From Turneriella sp942492915 (GTDB lineage: Bacteria > Spirochaetota > Leptospiria > Turneriellales > Turneriellaceae): 64,000 nucleotides of DNA. The position numbers and the translations under genes were made by a program. Shown in pieces: positions 34,509 through 43,731 of the stretch. The notes below the pieces were generated by a model. The model was given only the letters and a program-made list of their open reading frames with translations, made no database searches and had not been told where the DNA came from. Within the stretch, counting starts at the first letter, position 1, and each line of letters opens with the position of its first letter. The stretch is from positions 3,348,001 to 3,412,000 of the forward strand of contig OW818662.1 in NCBI GenBank assembly GCA_942492915.1. The letters run 5' to 3'.

Positions 34509-35720
34509 TTATTCATCTGATTCTTCTTCAGCGTCAGCATCGTCACCTTTCTTTGCCTTCGCCAGCTCTTTCGCCGAGGGCGTGCAGGCGGCCGAAAGCG
34601 TCGGTGGGGCCTTTAACCACGCTTTAAGGTCTGCCGGTAACTTTTGGTTGGCTTTCCGAAAACGCGACTGGTGTTTCGCCTCGTACCGCTCGAAAAAGTG
34701 AATGCGGTCGCCGTCTTGCGGGTGCGTCAGAATGAAATCGGGAATCTTCGACATCTCTTTTTTGTGCTCGCGCTGTATACGCTCGAAGAATCCGCGAATG
34801 CCGCGGTTTGAAATTCCGGCTTCGACGAGCTTTTTCGCGGCATACGCATCGGCGTCGCGTTCATGGTCGCGTGAGTTCTTCAGAAGAAAGAGTATCGCGC
34901 CGGCGTCGGCAGCCATCGCGAGCGTGGTCGTCTCATCTGCCATACCAAAGGCGAGCGCCAGAATCACGCGAAGCGTCATGTACTGGCTGATCTGCTGCAT
35001 GCCGTGCCGGCGCTCGACGTGGCCGACTTCGTGTGCGAGAATGCCCGCGAGTTCAGAATTTGTTTTCGCCTTGCGGATCGTCTGCGCGAAGAAGGTGATT
35101 TTGCCGCCGGGCAGCGCGAACGCATTTTCAACGGGAGACTTCAGAATCTGTATATCAAACTTGTGCGGAGTATTTGCCTCGGTCAAATAGGGTAGCAGGC
35201 GCTTCAATTCTTGAACGGTTTGTGGCGAATCGCATTTTTCACCGAACTCTTTGAGGCCAGGTTCAGCCTCATCGCCTACCTTTTTATCCCATGTCACGGG
35301 AATCAGTTTGTAGCTGTGCTCCATGAAATACCAGGTGCCGAGCGCCGTGAGGCAGACTGCGGCCACGAGCGCAATTGCAACTTTGCCCAAAGACTCAGAC
35401 CAGACATGCGTTGCGTAACGCCAGAATACGTTCTTGTGCGCAAGAAAGCGGTCGCGAATCAGCCGTGTGAACGGCAGGTCGGTGATCATCAGCATCGAGC
35501 TCGTGTGGTTGGTTTTCGGCCGCCACTCGACGATCTGTTCGCCGCCGCGGGAACGAATGTCAATCGACTGGTGCTTATCGATTGAACAGACGTACCTCTC
35601 GCCCGTTTCGGTGGCCTCATAAAAAAGCAGCTCGCGGTGCGCCTCGTCGAACACGAGCCGGCCAACACGCGGGCGCGGGTCTACCCCATCGAGGTAGCGC
35701 GCACTCGTTTGGTGAATCAC
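34509..35720 (-). CDS. M48-family metallopeptidase, membrane-anchored
   Basis: 403 aa starting at GTG 35720, which overlaps the DUF898 stop as GTGA; the longer open frame upstream runs inside that gene and is Arg-rich nonsense. One transmembrane helix (about 105-125), then the peptidase domain: NAFALPGGKITFF, HEVGHVERRHGMQ (zinc site), RDHERDADAYAAK (third ligand), THPQDGDR. Resembles BepA/HtpX-like proteases that survey envelope proteins. The C-terminus is acidic. Confidence 0.88.
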   Translation of the reverse strand: MIHQTSARYLDGVDPRPRVGRLVFDEAHRELLFYEATETGERYVCSIDKHQSIDIRSRGGEQIVEWRPKTNHTSSMLMITDLPFTRLIRDRFLAHKNVFWRYATHVWSESLGKVAIALVAAVCLTALGTWYFMEHSYKLIPVTWDKKVGDEAEPGLKEFGEKCDSPQTVQELKRLLPYLTEANTPHKFDIQILKSPVENAFALPGGKITFFAQTIRKAKTNSELAGILAHEVGHVERRHGMQQISQYMTLRVILALAFGMADETTTLAMAADAGAILFLLKNSRDHERDADAYAAKKLVEAGISNRGIRGFFERIQREHKKEMSKIPDFILTHPQDGDRIHFFERYEAKHQSRFRKANQKLPADLKAWLKAPPTLSAACTPSAKELAKAKKGDDADAEEESDE

Positions 35721-36661
35721 GTCAGAAAATCCGCGATATTGTCGAGCAACGATGCGGCGTCGGCGATACCTTCGGCGAGGGCGTCGGCGTTCACGTCGAA
35801 CTGCGCCTGCATCGAGTTGAAATCGGGTTCTGCCGTCAGCTGCATGCCCTGGATCATGACTTTCTGCAGGCGAATAATCCACCACGGTATGTAAATGCCT
35901 AGCGTGACGAAGGTGAGCATTTGGCCTAAAAGGTTTGCTACGAATATTTCAGCGCCGTCGATGACTCCTTTCATGCGATTGCCCTGAAACAGTGTATGGT
36001 TCGTATGGTAGTTCGCAACTTCTGCCCTGAACCAGCCGGCATAGATGCCGAACGTGATGATAGTCAGCAAAATGCCCTTGAGATAGAGAACGAACACGTC
36101 ACCACCTTTACCGTCGTATTCAAGCACCGACGAGCCGATCATTGTATGGCGGTAGAGAAACTTGCGCACGTCGACAGCGAACCAGGCTCCGTAGATGCCG
36201 AGCGTCACGAACGTTAACAATCCCCCTTTCAGCGTGAGCGCTGCCAGGTTGCCTGCCCGGCCCGTGAAACGAAAACGAATCTGGTTGAATGATGTGCGTG
36301 AAAGCCGATATCGAAATTGCGCCACAATAATCGCCGGCAGTAGCAGCAAAAACGCAATTGGCAATATGATGCCGAGGTAAGGCGATATTTTCACGAGCAA
36401 AGCGTTGATGCCCAGAATGGCAGCGAAGATGACGGCCGCTTTCAAAAAAGCGATGAAGCGCTCTTTACCTGTTGCGTGCCAGCCAAAGCGGCCACCGGCA
36501 ACGGATGTGCTCTCGAAGAAGTACCGTTGCAGGTTTACCCGGCCCCAGAAGTTATATACCCCCAGAGTAATGAGCGTGAGAAACAAGTTCTTGATCAGCA
36601 GTACAAAAAGTTCTCCGCCTTTGCCGCTGAATGAAAAGCGCAGGGTGTTTTCCGGGTTCAT
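35717..36661 (-). CDS. DUF898 (YjgN-type) inner-membrane protein
   Basis: 314 aa. Three internal repeats of the pattern FxFxGxxGxLFxLxxxxxLLTxxTLGIYxxWxxxxxxxY are visible, with GELFVLLIKNLFLTLITLGV, GNLAALTLKGGLLTFVTLGI and AEIFVANLLGQMLTFVTLGI. About eight transmembrane helices. Function of the family is unknown. Translational coupling (GTGA) to an M48 peptidase is a common arrangement for this family and hints at a shared envelope task. Confidence 0.88.
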   Translation of the reverse strand: MNPENTLRFSFSGKGGELFVLLIKNLFLTLITLGVYNFWGRVNLQRYFFESTSVAGGRFGWHATGKERFIAFLKAAVIFAAILGINALLVKISPYLGIILPIAFLLLLPAIIVAQFRYRLSRTSFNQIRFRFTGRAGNLAALTLKGGLLTFVTLGIYGAWFAVDVRKFLYRHTMIGSSVLEYDGKGGDVFVLYLKGILLTIITFGIYAGWFRAEVANYHTNHTLFQGNRMKGVIDGAEIFVANLLGQMLTFVTLGIYIPWWIIRLQKVMIQGMQLTAEPDFNSMQAQFDVNADALAEGIADAASLLDNIADFLT

Positions 36662-36851
36662 GATGGCCTATCGCCCGTCACGCCGTGGCCTCGCAACCAT
36701 TTATTTTGGTTCAACAATTGTGAGAGGAGCAAAGCCAATCTGGCAAATGTTGAACTTTTCGACATTGACACGATGTCCGGCAATCATGCCTTCATGATAA
36801 ACACGCAGATTCAAACCGCGCAAGCCTGGGTTTGAGTCAGAAAGCAGAGTC

Positions 36852-38573
36852 ATGCCAGAAGTTGCAGAACAGACCAAAATCGCGCACGGTGCCTTTTCGT
36901 ATTTTACGTGGCAGAGCGACCTTCTGCGCGAAATAACAGCGCCTGAGGCAGAGGCATTTTTTCAGACTCTGGAAACAAAACAATCTTCAGCCGCAATTGA
37001 AACAGCACGCGCCGAGTTGCTGGGCCACTATTCAAAATACTGGCGTGAGTATGTGAAGAGCGGCGCCGTACCCGCGCTTGAGTTAAGCCTGTTTTCGCAA
37101 ACACTCGACGCAGACGCACGGGGCTGGTTTTTGCAAATTCTGGCATCGGCGTTGGCAGCCGCCCCTTCGGCAAAACGCAAGGCGATTCGCCCGTTGCACG
37201 ATGCGCTGAAGAAGCTGATACAGGGTGATGATTCCGTTCTGCCCGAGCTGCAACGTGCGTACCGGGAATCGCGCTTTTTTCAGGAACGGCAAAATAGTGT
37301 CGCGCCGCCGGCCACTGGCGCCGTTGAGGCTCCGCCAGCCAAAGCACCCGATCCGGCTCCCGCACCGATACCAGAATCTGTGGTGATCGGGCCGTCGGTA
37401 TCGGCTAAACCTTCAACCGACGAGAACACCTTCTCGGTGCTGAAGCTGGTGCCATTCAGCGAGCACGATGCCGTGAGCCCCGAAAAACTGCAATTCTGGA
37501 CAAAAGGCCCGAAGACCATGCGGTGCATCGGCATTGTCGACCGCAGCCACGACTTCAAGAGTTTTCAATTCATGGCTGAAGAGCCGACGCTGTTCTTGTA
37601 CAAGCCGGGCCAGTTTGTGACGCTCGAGCTGAATATCGATGGCAAACGTATTCTGCGTTCTTATACGATTTCTTCGAGCCCGTCGCGGCCGCACCTTATT
37701 GAAATTTCAGTGAAGCGCGTGAAGGGTGGCCTTGTTTCCAATTGGTTGCACGACCACCTGAGCCTGGGCGATACCGTTGTCATGAAGCCGCCCGGCGGCA
37801 AGTTTCACTGCTTTGACACGGCTGCAGACAAGTTCTTGTTTCTCGCTGCTGGCAGCGGAGTCACCCCGATGCTTTCGATGGCACGCTGGTGGCACGACAC
37901 CGGTATCTACCCTGATGTTATTTTCTATCACGGAATCAGAGAACCCGAAGATGCGGTCTTCACCGAAGACATGATGACTTTTACTTCGGCGAATCGTAAG
38001 TTCAAATACGTTGCCTCTTTTACTTCGCCGCACCTGCCTGAGGCATGGCCAGGCATGAAAGGCAGACTCAGCGAAGACCACCTGCGCCAGATTGTCCCCG
38101 ACCTGCATGAACGTATGGTGTTCACCTGCGGCCCCGATTCGTTCATGAAGCATGTGAAGATTCTGCTCGAAAAGCAGGGTTTCCCGACCAAAGAGCGGTT
38201 CAGGCAAGAAAGTTTCGGAGTTTCCCCCGCGGCGAAAGCAGCAGCTGCTGCGCCTGCTGCTGCGCGGCCCGCAGCGGCCGTACAGCCGAAGGTCGCTGAC
38301 GCAGCAGTCGCAGCCACCGTGCACTTTTCGCTCTCGTCGCTCGAAGCCTTCGGCGGCGATATGGATATTCCGATTCTTGATTTGGCCGAAGAGATCGGTG
38401 TCCAGATTCCTTCTTCATGCCGGGCGGGTACCTGCGGTACCTGCCGCGCGATGAAAATCAGGGGAGATATCGAATGCGATGACGCACCGGGCCTGTCTGA
38501 CGCCGACCGCGAAGCGGGTTATATTCTGACGTGCGTTTCGCGCGCCAAAAACTTTGTGGAGATTGAAATCTAA
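36852..38573 (+). CDS. Ferredoxin reductase-ferredoxin fusion with novel N-terminal domain
   Basis: 573 aa. Residues 1-145 form a helical domain I do not recognise, followed by a Pro/Ala linker. A ferredoxin-NADP reductase module comes next (RSYTISSSPSRP for FAD, FLAAGSGVTPMLSM for NAD(P)H, FTCGPDSFM), then an Ala-rich linker, then a plant-type [2Fe-2S] domain (SCRAGTCGTCRAMK...ILTC). Like Hcr or phthalate-dioxygenase reductases, it would pass electrons from NAD(P)H to a partner, here perhaps the membrane Fe-S protein whose start overlaps its stop (TAATG). Confidence 0.88.
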   Translation: MPEVAEQTKIAHGAFSYFTWQSDLLREITAPEAEAFFQTLETKQSSAAIETARAELLGHYSKYWREYVKSGAVPALELSLFSQTLDADARGWFLQILASALAAAPSAKRKAIRPLHDALKKLIQGDDSVLPELQRAYRESRFFQERQNSVAPPATGAVEAPPAKAPDPAPAPIPESVVIGPSVSAKPSTDENTFSVLKLVPFSEHDAVSPEKLQFWTKGPKTMRCIGIVDRSHDFKSFQFMAEEPTLFLYKPGQFVTLELNIDGKRILRSYTISSSPSRPHLIEISVKRVKGGLVSNWLHDHLSLGDTVVMKPPGGKFHCFDTAADKFLFLAAGSGVTPMLSMARWWHDTGIYPDVIFYHGIREPEDAVFTEDMMTFTSANRKFKYVASFTSPHLPEAWPGMKGRLSEDHLRQIVPDLHERMVFTCGPDSFMKHVKILLEKQGFPTKERFRQESFGVSPAAKAAAAAPAAARPAAAVQPKVADAAVAATVHFSLSSLEAFGGDMDIPILDLAEEIGVQIPSSCRAGTCGTCRAMKIRGDIECDDAPGLSDADREAGYILTCVSRAKNFVEIEI

Positions 38574-39994
38574 TGTTTTCGAAAGCCCCTGAGCGCCGCA
38601 TGGTCAGTGTGCGAATGTTTCTATTCGCCGCCTGGATCGTGCTGATTGTTTCACTCTTTTGGGACCCGGTTTCTGTCGTTTTGACTGAGCCCGACAGCGG
38701 AACCCCCTTCGCGATCAGCAACCGGCAGGTTCAGGTTCAGGGGCAGGTGCTCGAGCAGAAGCCCTATGCAATGGGGTCGCGCATTTTCTGGACAATGATT
38801 TTGCCGTGCGTGCCTCTCTTTCTTATGGTATTCGGCCACGAGGCGTGGCGCCGAATTTGTCCGCTGTCATTCGCTTCGCGCATTCCGTATTATCTTGGGT
38901 TTCAGTGGCTGCGCAAGACCTTCAACCGCCAGACGGGCCGTGTCGAGCGCAAACCGATGACGATTTCGCAAGATTCATTTCTCGCGCGCTGGCACCTGCC
39001 GCTGCAGTTTATTTTTCTGAGCAGCGGCGTTACGGCGCGCCTGCTGTTTATCAATTCAGACCGGGCCGCCTTCGCTTTCTTTTTTATTGGAATCATTGCC
39101 GCAGCCATGATCACGGGCCTCATCTACGGCGGCAAATCGTGGTGCAACTACCTGTGCCCGATTGCACCGATGCAGCGCATCTACACGATGCCCCGCGGTA
39201 TTCTCGAAACACCCGCGCATGCCCCAAAGCTGCCGGTGACCCAATCGATGTGCCGCGCGCCCGGCAAAGACGGCGACCAGAGCGTGTGTGTGTCGTGCAT
39301 CACTGCATGCCCTGACGTCGACCTCGAACGCAGCTACTGGGAAATTTACAAAAAGCCGGGCAGTCGGTTTACCTACTACGGCTATTTCGGCATGGTGCTG
39401 ATGTTCTACGGCTACTATTATCTCTACAGCGGTGGGTGGGATTATTACTTTTCAGGTTCATGGACGCATGAAGAGAACGCACAGCTGAACCAGCTCATGA
39501 ACCCCGGCTTCTGGTTCAACGGCCAGGCGATACACATGCCCAAAATTCTCGCCGCGCCGCTCGCGATGACCTTCGCGATTCTTGCAGCCTATGCCCTGTG
39601 GATCGGTATCGAAGCAGTTTATTCGCGTATTGCCCGGCGCCTGAACCCACAGATTACGGCAGACACAATTCGGCACCGCATGTTCATGGTCTGCGCTTGG
39701 ACAACCTTCAACACGTTTTACCTGTTCGCGGGCCGGCCTAACATCGCGCTGATGCCCTCGTGGCTGCAAACGACCGTCAACACGCTGATTGTCTCGGCGA
39801 GCACGATCTGGCTGATGCGCAATATCGGTCGTTCGCAAGAAGACCACACCGAAGAGACGCTCGCTTCGGCGCTGCGCTCACGCCTCTCGCAGTCATATGC
39901 ACTGGTCAAAGATCTGGTACGCGGCAAACGGCTCGAAGACTTGAGCGCTGCCGAGATTAACATACTCTCAAAGGTATCTAAGGGTGATTCTTAA
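38573..39994 (+). CDS. Membrane protein with [4Fe-4S] cysteines (NosR/NapH/polyferredoxin-like)
   Basis: 473 aa, about eight transmembrane helices. The Cys motifs are C191-x3-C195-P (SWCNYLCPIAPM) and C239-x2-C242-x3-C246-P (CVSCITACPDVDLE), with extra Cys96 and Cys227, as in NapH/NosR-type electron carriers. It may move electrons across the inner membrane from the upstream reductase-ferredoxin fusion. TAATG coupling to that gene supports a complex. The exact acceptor is unknown. Confidence 0.8.
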   Translation: MFSKAPERRMVSVRMFLFAAWIVLIVSLFWDPVSVVLTEPDSGTPFAISNRQVQVQGQVLEQKPYAMGSRIFWTMILPCVPLFLMVFGHEAWRRICPLSFASRIPYYLGFQWLRKTFNRQTGRVERKPMTISQDSFLARWHLPLQFIFLSSGVTARLLFINSDRAAFAFFFIGIIAAAMITGLIYGGKSWCNYLCPIAPMQRIYTMPRGILETPAHAPKLPVTQSMCRAPGKDGDQSVCVSCITACPDVDLERSYWEIYKKPGSRFTYYGYFGMVLMFYGYYYLYSGGWDYYFSGSWTHEENAQLNQLMNPGFWFNGQAIHMPKILAAPLAMTFAILAAYALWIGIEAVYSRIARRLNPQITADTIRHRMFMVCAWTTFNTFYLFAGRPNIALMPSWLQTTVNTLIVSASTIWLMRNIGRSQEDHTEETLASALRSRLSQSYALVKDLVRGKRLEDLSAAEINILSKVSKGDS

Positions 39995-40021
39995 TTGAGC
40001 GGCAAAGCGCTCAATTAAGAA
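39988..40021 (+). terminator. 14-bp inverted repeat containing the stop codon
   Basis: Arms 39988-40001 and 40008-40021 are perfect complements around GCAAAG. The TAA of the membrane Fe-S protein (39992-39994) is in the left arm. The next gene begins about 40 nt on, so it may attenuate rather than end transcription. Confidence 0.65.
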
Positions 40022-40063
40022 ATTATACTTGCCCCCACAGGGAGCACGAGGTGCGTGCGCCTT

Positions 40064-40618
40064 ATGAATTGGCCAAACATACGCAAATTTCCCGTGTCCG
40101 CACGGGCGCTCATCGCGATCTACACCCTGCTGATGGGTTCTATTCTCGTTGTCGCTCTTGCATTGAGTTCGTGGCACCACGGGCTTGTGACAGAGAAGAA
40201 GATTGAGAAGAAGCCTGCATCCGCACTAGCTGCAGCGCCAGCCGCGGTCAAGCCTGACGATGGCGAATCAAGCGGCGTGGTCATCGAAGCCGATTCAGAG
40301 CCGGTGAAGGTCGCAGTACAAGACTGGTTTATTTATGAGAATTTCAAGCTCGGCCATACTCACCTTAACGGTCAGAGTCTTGTTTATTTCACCCTTATGG
40401 TACTTTTTTTGATGAGCACCGCGTCTGAACGCGCGAAGATACTTTGGGGCGTGCTGCTCGCGTTCTCAGTGGTACTCCACACTTTTGGGCTATTTTTCAT
40501 GCACAAAGAGCTGTTTGCGCTGTTGCTGAGAATCAGCGGTAGTCTGCTGGCGCTGTCGATCACAGTCATGTGTGCGTACGTCTTCGTCGATACTGTAAAG
40601 AGGCCTCAAGCGGAATAA
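40064..40618 (+). CDS. Unknown four-helix membrane protein
   Basis: About 184 aa from ATG 40064; GTG 40055 would add three residues and has GGAG 10 nt upstream. First helix ALIAIYTLLMGSILVVALAL, then a periplasmic Ala/Glu-rich loop of about 65 residues, then three helices near the C-terminus. Several histidines lie at helix ends (SSWHHG, LGHTHLNG, VLHTFG, FFMHKE), which could bind haem or metal; this is only a suggestion. Its stop overlaps the porin start (TAATG). Confidence 0.65.
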   Translation: MNWPNIRKFPVSARALIAIYTLLMGSILVVALALSSWHHGLVTEKKIEKKPASALAAAPAAVKPDDGESSGVVIEADSEPVKVAVQDWFIYENFKLGHTHLNGQSLVYFTLMVLFLMSTASERAKILWGVLLAFSVVLHTFGLFFMHKELFALLLRISGSLLALSITVMCAYVFVDTVKRPQAE

Positions 40619-42105
40619 TGCTCAATTTGCTCGCGAACCGATATGTAAAATTTTTCAGTCTGCTGCTGGCGGCCCTTTTGGCTGCGAGCAGCTTTGATCT
40701 TGAAGCAGCCCGGCGTCGCAAAGGCCGGGTAAAACCCCGCAAAGTCGAGCGCCGTGCCGCCACCAATGTGCCTGCTGCGGCCGAAAGCGCCGACGAAGCC
40801 GAAGGCGACGAGCCCAAGGCAATCGCCCCTGCCGCCGTGACCGTTTCATCGGGTTCTGCGTCTGAAGAAATCGTACCTGGTAGTGGTACGGGTGTCGTCG
40901 CAGAAGGTGAGGCACCCGGCACCGCTAAGGGATCGCCCACTTTGCTGATTACCGGGTTTGTCGACATGGGTTTTGCCTTCGCGCAGAACAAAGGTGTTGG
41001 CTACGCGAAAGACGTGGGTAATAATTTTCAGCAATACGCAGACAAAACTGCCGTGTTCGTCGGCGACCCGGCTTCGACGTATATGAACACCCGGCACGAG
41101 GCGCACGACCTCGGCGAAGCGGGTAACTTTCCGCTCGCGTTCGATGGCATGCAGGGCAAAGGGCACCCGATGGGGGCGATCAACAGCGCCACCGTCGACC
41201 TTATTGCAGAACTGAGCGACAAAGTGCGTGTGCAGGTCTCGACCGAATTTTTACCCCGCCAGCCGGTCGTGCAGAACCAGACCGGCATGGGCAGCTTCGT
41301 CAACCTCGACATGGCGTTTCTCGACTATAAGCCGCTCGACCAGTACGACATCACTATCACTGCCGGCAAATTTATCGGCATCACCGGCATTGAATACCGC
41401 TGGCGCCGAGCCCCCGACCGCTGGACAGTCACCCCTACGCTCGTCGGTCGTTACATGAACGGCAACCCGATCGGCGTCAAAGTACGCGGCAAACACTTCG
41501 ACAAACGTTTCATCTGGAACGTCGGCGTCACCAACGGCAATTCATTCACCAACGACACGCGCATCTTTGAGAGTGTCGAAACCAACTCGGGCAAAACCTA
41601 TTCGGGCCGCCTCAGCTATGACTTCGCGTTCGGCCCCATCACCCTGCTCGAAATCGGCGCGTCTGGCTCATATGGCCCGCAAGACGGCCAGATTTCAAAC
41701 GGCCCCAAACAATGGGACGTCGGCCCCGACTTTCAAATCGCGTGGAACGCCCTGCAGATTCGCGGCCAGTGGTTCAAAGTCAACACCGACGGCGGCGGCC
41801 TTAACGAAACCAAAAACTACATCGCCGAAGCCTGGTACGTCGAGGGCATGTATTCATTCCCGGGCCTCTTTGACCTGAACACCGTCGGCATCTACACCCG
41901 CTTCAGCCGCCGCAAAGCCGACGAGATCGACCCGAAATACGTCTTTATCGTCGACGTCTCTCAAATAACCCCAGGCGTGCGCATCGACATCACCGAGTCG
42001 ATCATCTTCAAAGCCGAATATTCGATCAACCTCGAAGTCGGCTACATCAGCAAATATGCATTCGACAACAACATCTTCACCTCATCGCTGGTGGCCAAGT
42101 TTTGA
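40618..42105 (+). CDS. Outer-membrane porin-like beta-barrel
   Basis: 495 aa. Signal peptide (VKFFSLLLAALLAASSFDLEAA), then a basic and Ala/Glu-rich stretch to about residue 95, then a barrel starting LLITGFVDMGFAFAQ and ending in Phe (SSLVAKF). Alternating strands such as DKVRVQVSTEFLP, YDITITAGKFIGITG and FIWNVGVTNGNSF resemble phosphate- or general-porin families. It probably gives small solutes access to the periplasmic redox proteins of the same operon. Confidence 0.78.
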   Translation: MLNLLANRYVKFFSLLLAALLAASSFDLEAARRRKGRVKPRKVERRAATNVPAAAESADEAEGDEPKAIAPAAVTVSSGSASEEIVPGSGTGVVAEGEAPGTAKGSPTLLITGFVDMGFAFAQNKGVGYAKDVGNNFQQYADKTAVFVGDPASTYMNTRHEAHDLGEAGNFPLAFDGMQGKGHPMGAINSATVDLIAELSDKVRVQVSTEFLPRQPVVQNQTGMGSFVNLDMAFLDYKPLDQYDITITAGKFIGITGIEYRWRRAPDRWTVTPTLVGRYMNGNPIGVKVRGKHFDKRFIWNVGVTNGNSFTNDTRIFESVETNSGKTYSGRLSYDFAFGPITLLEIGASGSYGPQDGQISNGPKQWDVGPDFQIAWNALQIRGQWFKVNTDGGGLNETKNYIAEAWYVEGMYSFPGLFDLNTVGIYTRFSRRKADEIDPKYVFIVDVSQITPGVRIDITESIIFKAEYSINLEVGYISKYAFDNNIFTSSLVAKF

Positions 42106-42118
42106 AAAAGGGGGATAT

Positions 42119-43525
42119 ATGAAACTACTGAATTTGCCTCACCCCCTAACCCCCTCTCCTAAAAGGAGAGGGGGAATAAGAATTCTTACCGCGCTTTGTG
42201 CGGCATTGGTCTTCATCGGCTGTGCGCAAGAAGACAAAGAAACGCTGTTTTCAGACACTGAGATTGCGATTATCAAGACGCTTCTATATAAAGCTCCTTC
42301 GGGCGAAGCAAGCAATGCGTACGTGAATACGGGCGCCGCGGCGACTTTGGGCCAACAGTTTTTTTGGGATACGCAATTTTCGGGAGCCATAACAATTACA
42401 GGTAACCGCAATGGTACAACATACGCTGTAGGTAATGAACGATTAGTCAGTTGTGCCAGCTGCCACGATCCGAATTTTGGATGGGCAGATAGCGCGACCA
42501 AGCCAAATGACGTTTCGCTAGGTGCCAACTTCACATCTCGAAATGCGCCGACGATTCTCAATTCATCTTTCAATACGTATAGCCTCTGGGATGGTTCGAC
42601 GGACTCAGTATGGTCAATTGCACGGCCTGCAGTCGAAGGTAACCCACACAATTTTCACCGCTATGGCGTCGCATATGTAATCTGCAATTCCAACACAGTC
42701 CCAAGAGGAAACTACAGAACTCAGCATGATACGGTATTCCCAGGTGCTGCAGGTGCGGATTCTACAACTGCTGTTTGCGCATCGCTAGCTGTCGGCCAGC
42801 TTACAAGCGCCAATCAATACGGGAAAACTGCTTACGCCGGTCTCAGTGCAACCAATCAAGGCCACGTAGACCGTATCTTCGCTAACTTTGGCAAGGCCAT
42901 TGGCGCATACGAACATTTGCTTGTTTCTAAAAATTCAGCCTTCGACCAATGGGGTGAAGGCAATGAAAATGCGATGACAGTCTCGCAAAAACGAGGTCTC
43001 AAGATATTCATTGGCAAGGGTAATTGTATACGCTGCCACAGCGGGTCTAATTTTAGCGACGGCAGTTTTCACAACCTTGGCGTGCCGCAAGTCGGCGGCT
43101 ATTCAGGAAGTAACGATCAGGGGCGCTATACTGGGGTGACGAAACTCTTGGATGCAGCCGACAACGGCGCTTTCAATACTTCAACGGCCTTTAACGACAG
43201 TGCTGCAACGAACCGCGTTTCGGGCCTCAGTGCACAAACTTCTGATATCGGGAAATTTAAGACACCGACTTTGCGCTCCGTCAACAAGACCCCGCCATAT
43301 TTTCACAATGGTACTTTCACCAGTCTATGGGATGTCGTGAACTTCTACAATTTCGCTGGCAACGCGGGTAGCTTTCCCGGCACCAAAGATCCGATTCTCA
43401 CAACGCGTCGTCTGACAAATGAGGAGATGGAAGATCTGGTGAATTTCTTGAAGGCTCTTGAAGGCGAGGCGCTTTCTGGAACACTCACGAGCAATACGGC
43501 AGCTACTACGGCCAGCTGGCCGTAG
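42119..43525 (+). CDS. Di-haem cytochrome c peroxidase / MauG-family lipoprotein
   Basis: 468 aa. Two CxxCH haem sites (CASCHDPNFGWAD, CIRCHSGSNFSDGSF) and the family end segment TPTLRSVNKTPPYFHNG. A lipobox LVFIGC makes it a lipoprotein. ATG 42119 has a strong ribosome-binding site (AGGGGGA). Its signal region is odd: LPHPLTPSPKRRGG is encoded by a dispersed inverted repeat that has entered the reading frame between the start and the hydrophobic core. It reduces peroxide or oxidises an unknown partner in the periplasm. Confidence 0.9.
   Translation: MKLLNLPHPLTPSPKRRGGIRILTALCAALVFIGCAQEDKETLFSDTEIAIIKTLLYKAPSGEASNAYVNTGAAATLGQQFFWDTQFSGAITITGNRNGTTYAVGNERLVSCASCHDPNFGWADSATKPNDVSLGANFTSRNAPTILNSSFNTYSLWDGSTDSVWSIARPAVEGNPHNFHRYGVAYVICNSNTVPRGNYRTQHDTVFPGAAGADSTTAVCASLAVGQLTSANQYGKTAYAGLSATNQGHVDRIFANFGKAIGAYEHLLVSKNSAFDQWGEGNENAMTVSQKRGLKIFIGKGNCIRCHSGSNFSDGSFHNLGVPQVGGYSGSNDQGRYTGVTKLLDAADNGAFNTSTAFNDSAATNRVSGLSAQTSDIGKFKTPTLRSVNKTPPYFHNGTFTSLWDVVNFYNFAGNAGSFPGTKDPILTTRRLTNEEMEDLVNFLKALEGEALSGTLTSNTAATTASWP
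42136..42174. repeat. Dispersed C-rich/G-rich inverted repeat inside a signal-peptide coding region
   Basis: CCTCACCCCCTAACCCCCTC leads into an 11-bp hairpin (arms 42150-42160 and 42164-42174, loop AAA). This type of element is widespread in bacteria and encodes the tell-tale peptide PHPLTPSPxxRGG when translated. Confidence 0.75.
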
Positions 43526-43582
43526 AAGCTGCCTCTGTAACAACCTCGACCCCACGGCGAAACTCTTGGGTGTGTTGGATTG

Positions 43583-43610
43583 CCAGCTATGGCCTTAAGC
43601 CCATAGCTGG
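43583..43610. repeat. Palindrome P1 (28 bp, one mismatch pair)
   Basis: CCAGCTATGG...CCATAGCTGG around TTAA. Same core as the other GCTATGGGCTT palindromes, with one altered pair. First repeat upstream of the Y1 transposase. Confidence 0.8.
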
Positions 43611-43690
43611 AAGATTCTGAAGCGGCTGCTCACCCAGTTCAAAAGTATTTCTATCGGATGAGCTCAACGACCATTGCGCCATCGTCAGAC
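43600..43690. repeat. Direct repeat A (about 90 bp)
   Basis: Starts CCCATAGCTGGAAGAT and ends near GCGCCATCGT. Roughly three quarters identical to the copy at 43732-43822, with shared blocks CCAGTTCAAAA, TTCTAT/GTCTATT and GAGCTCA.CGACCA. Period 132 bp. Confidence 0.7.
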
Positions 43691-43693
43691 CTG

Positions 43694-43729
43694 TCTTTTT
43701 GCTATGGGGTTAACCCCATAGCAAAAAGA
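43694..43729. repeat. Palindrome P2 (perfect 36 bp)
   Basis: 18-bp arms, TCTTTTTGCTATGGGGTT and its complement. It has the GCTATGGGG half-site with GGTTAACC at the centre, a variant of the family. It sits exactly between direct repeats A and B. Confidence 0.85.
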
Positions 43730-43731
43730 TT

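Noticed and set aside
35721..35885. Upstream extension of the M48 peptidase frame
   Set aside because: It overlaps the DUF898 gene in another frame and translates to an Arg-rich tract; GTG 35720 with GTGA overlap is the better start.
36405..36797. Plus-strand open frame of 130 codons
   Set aside because: Mostly antisense to the DUF898 gene; no ribosome-binding site and no family resemblance. The remaining region up to 36852 is treated as a divergent promoter region.
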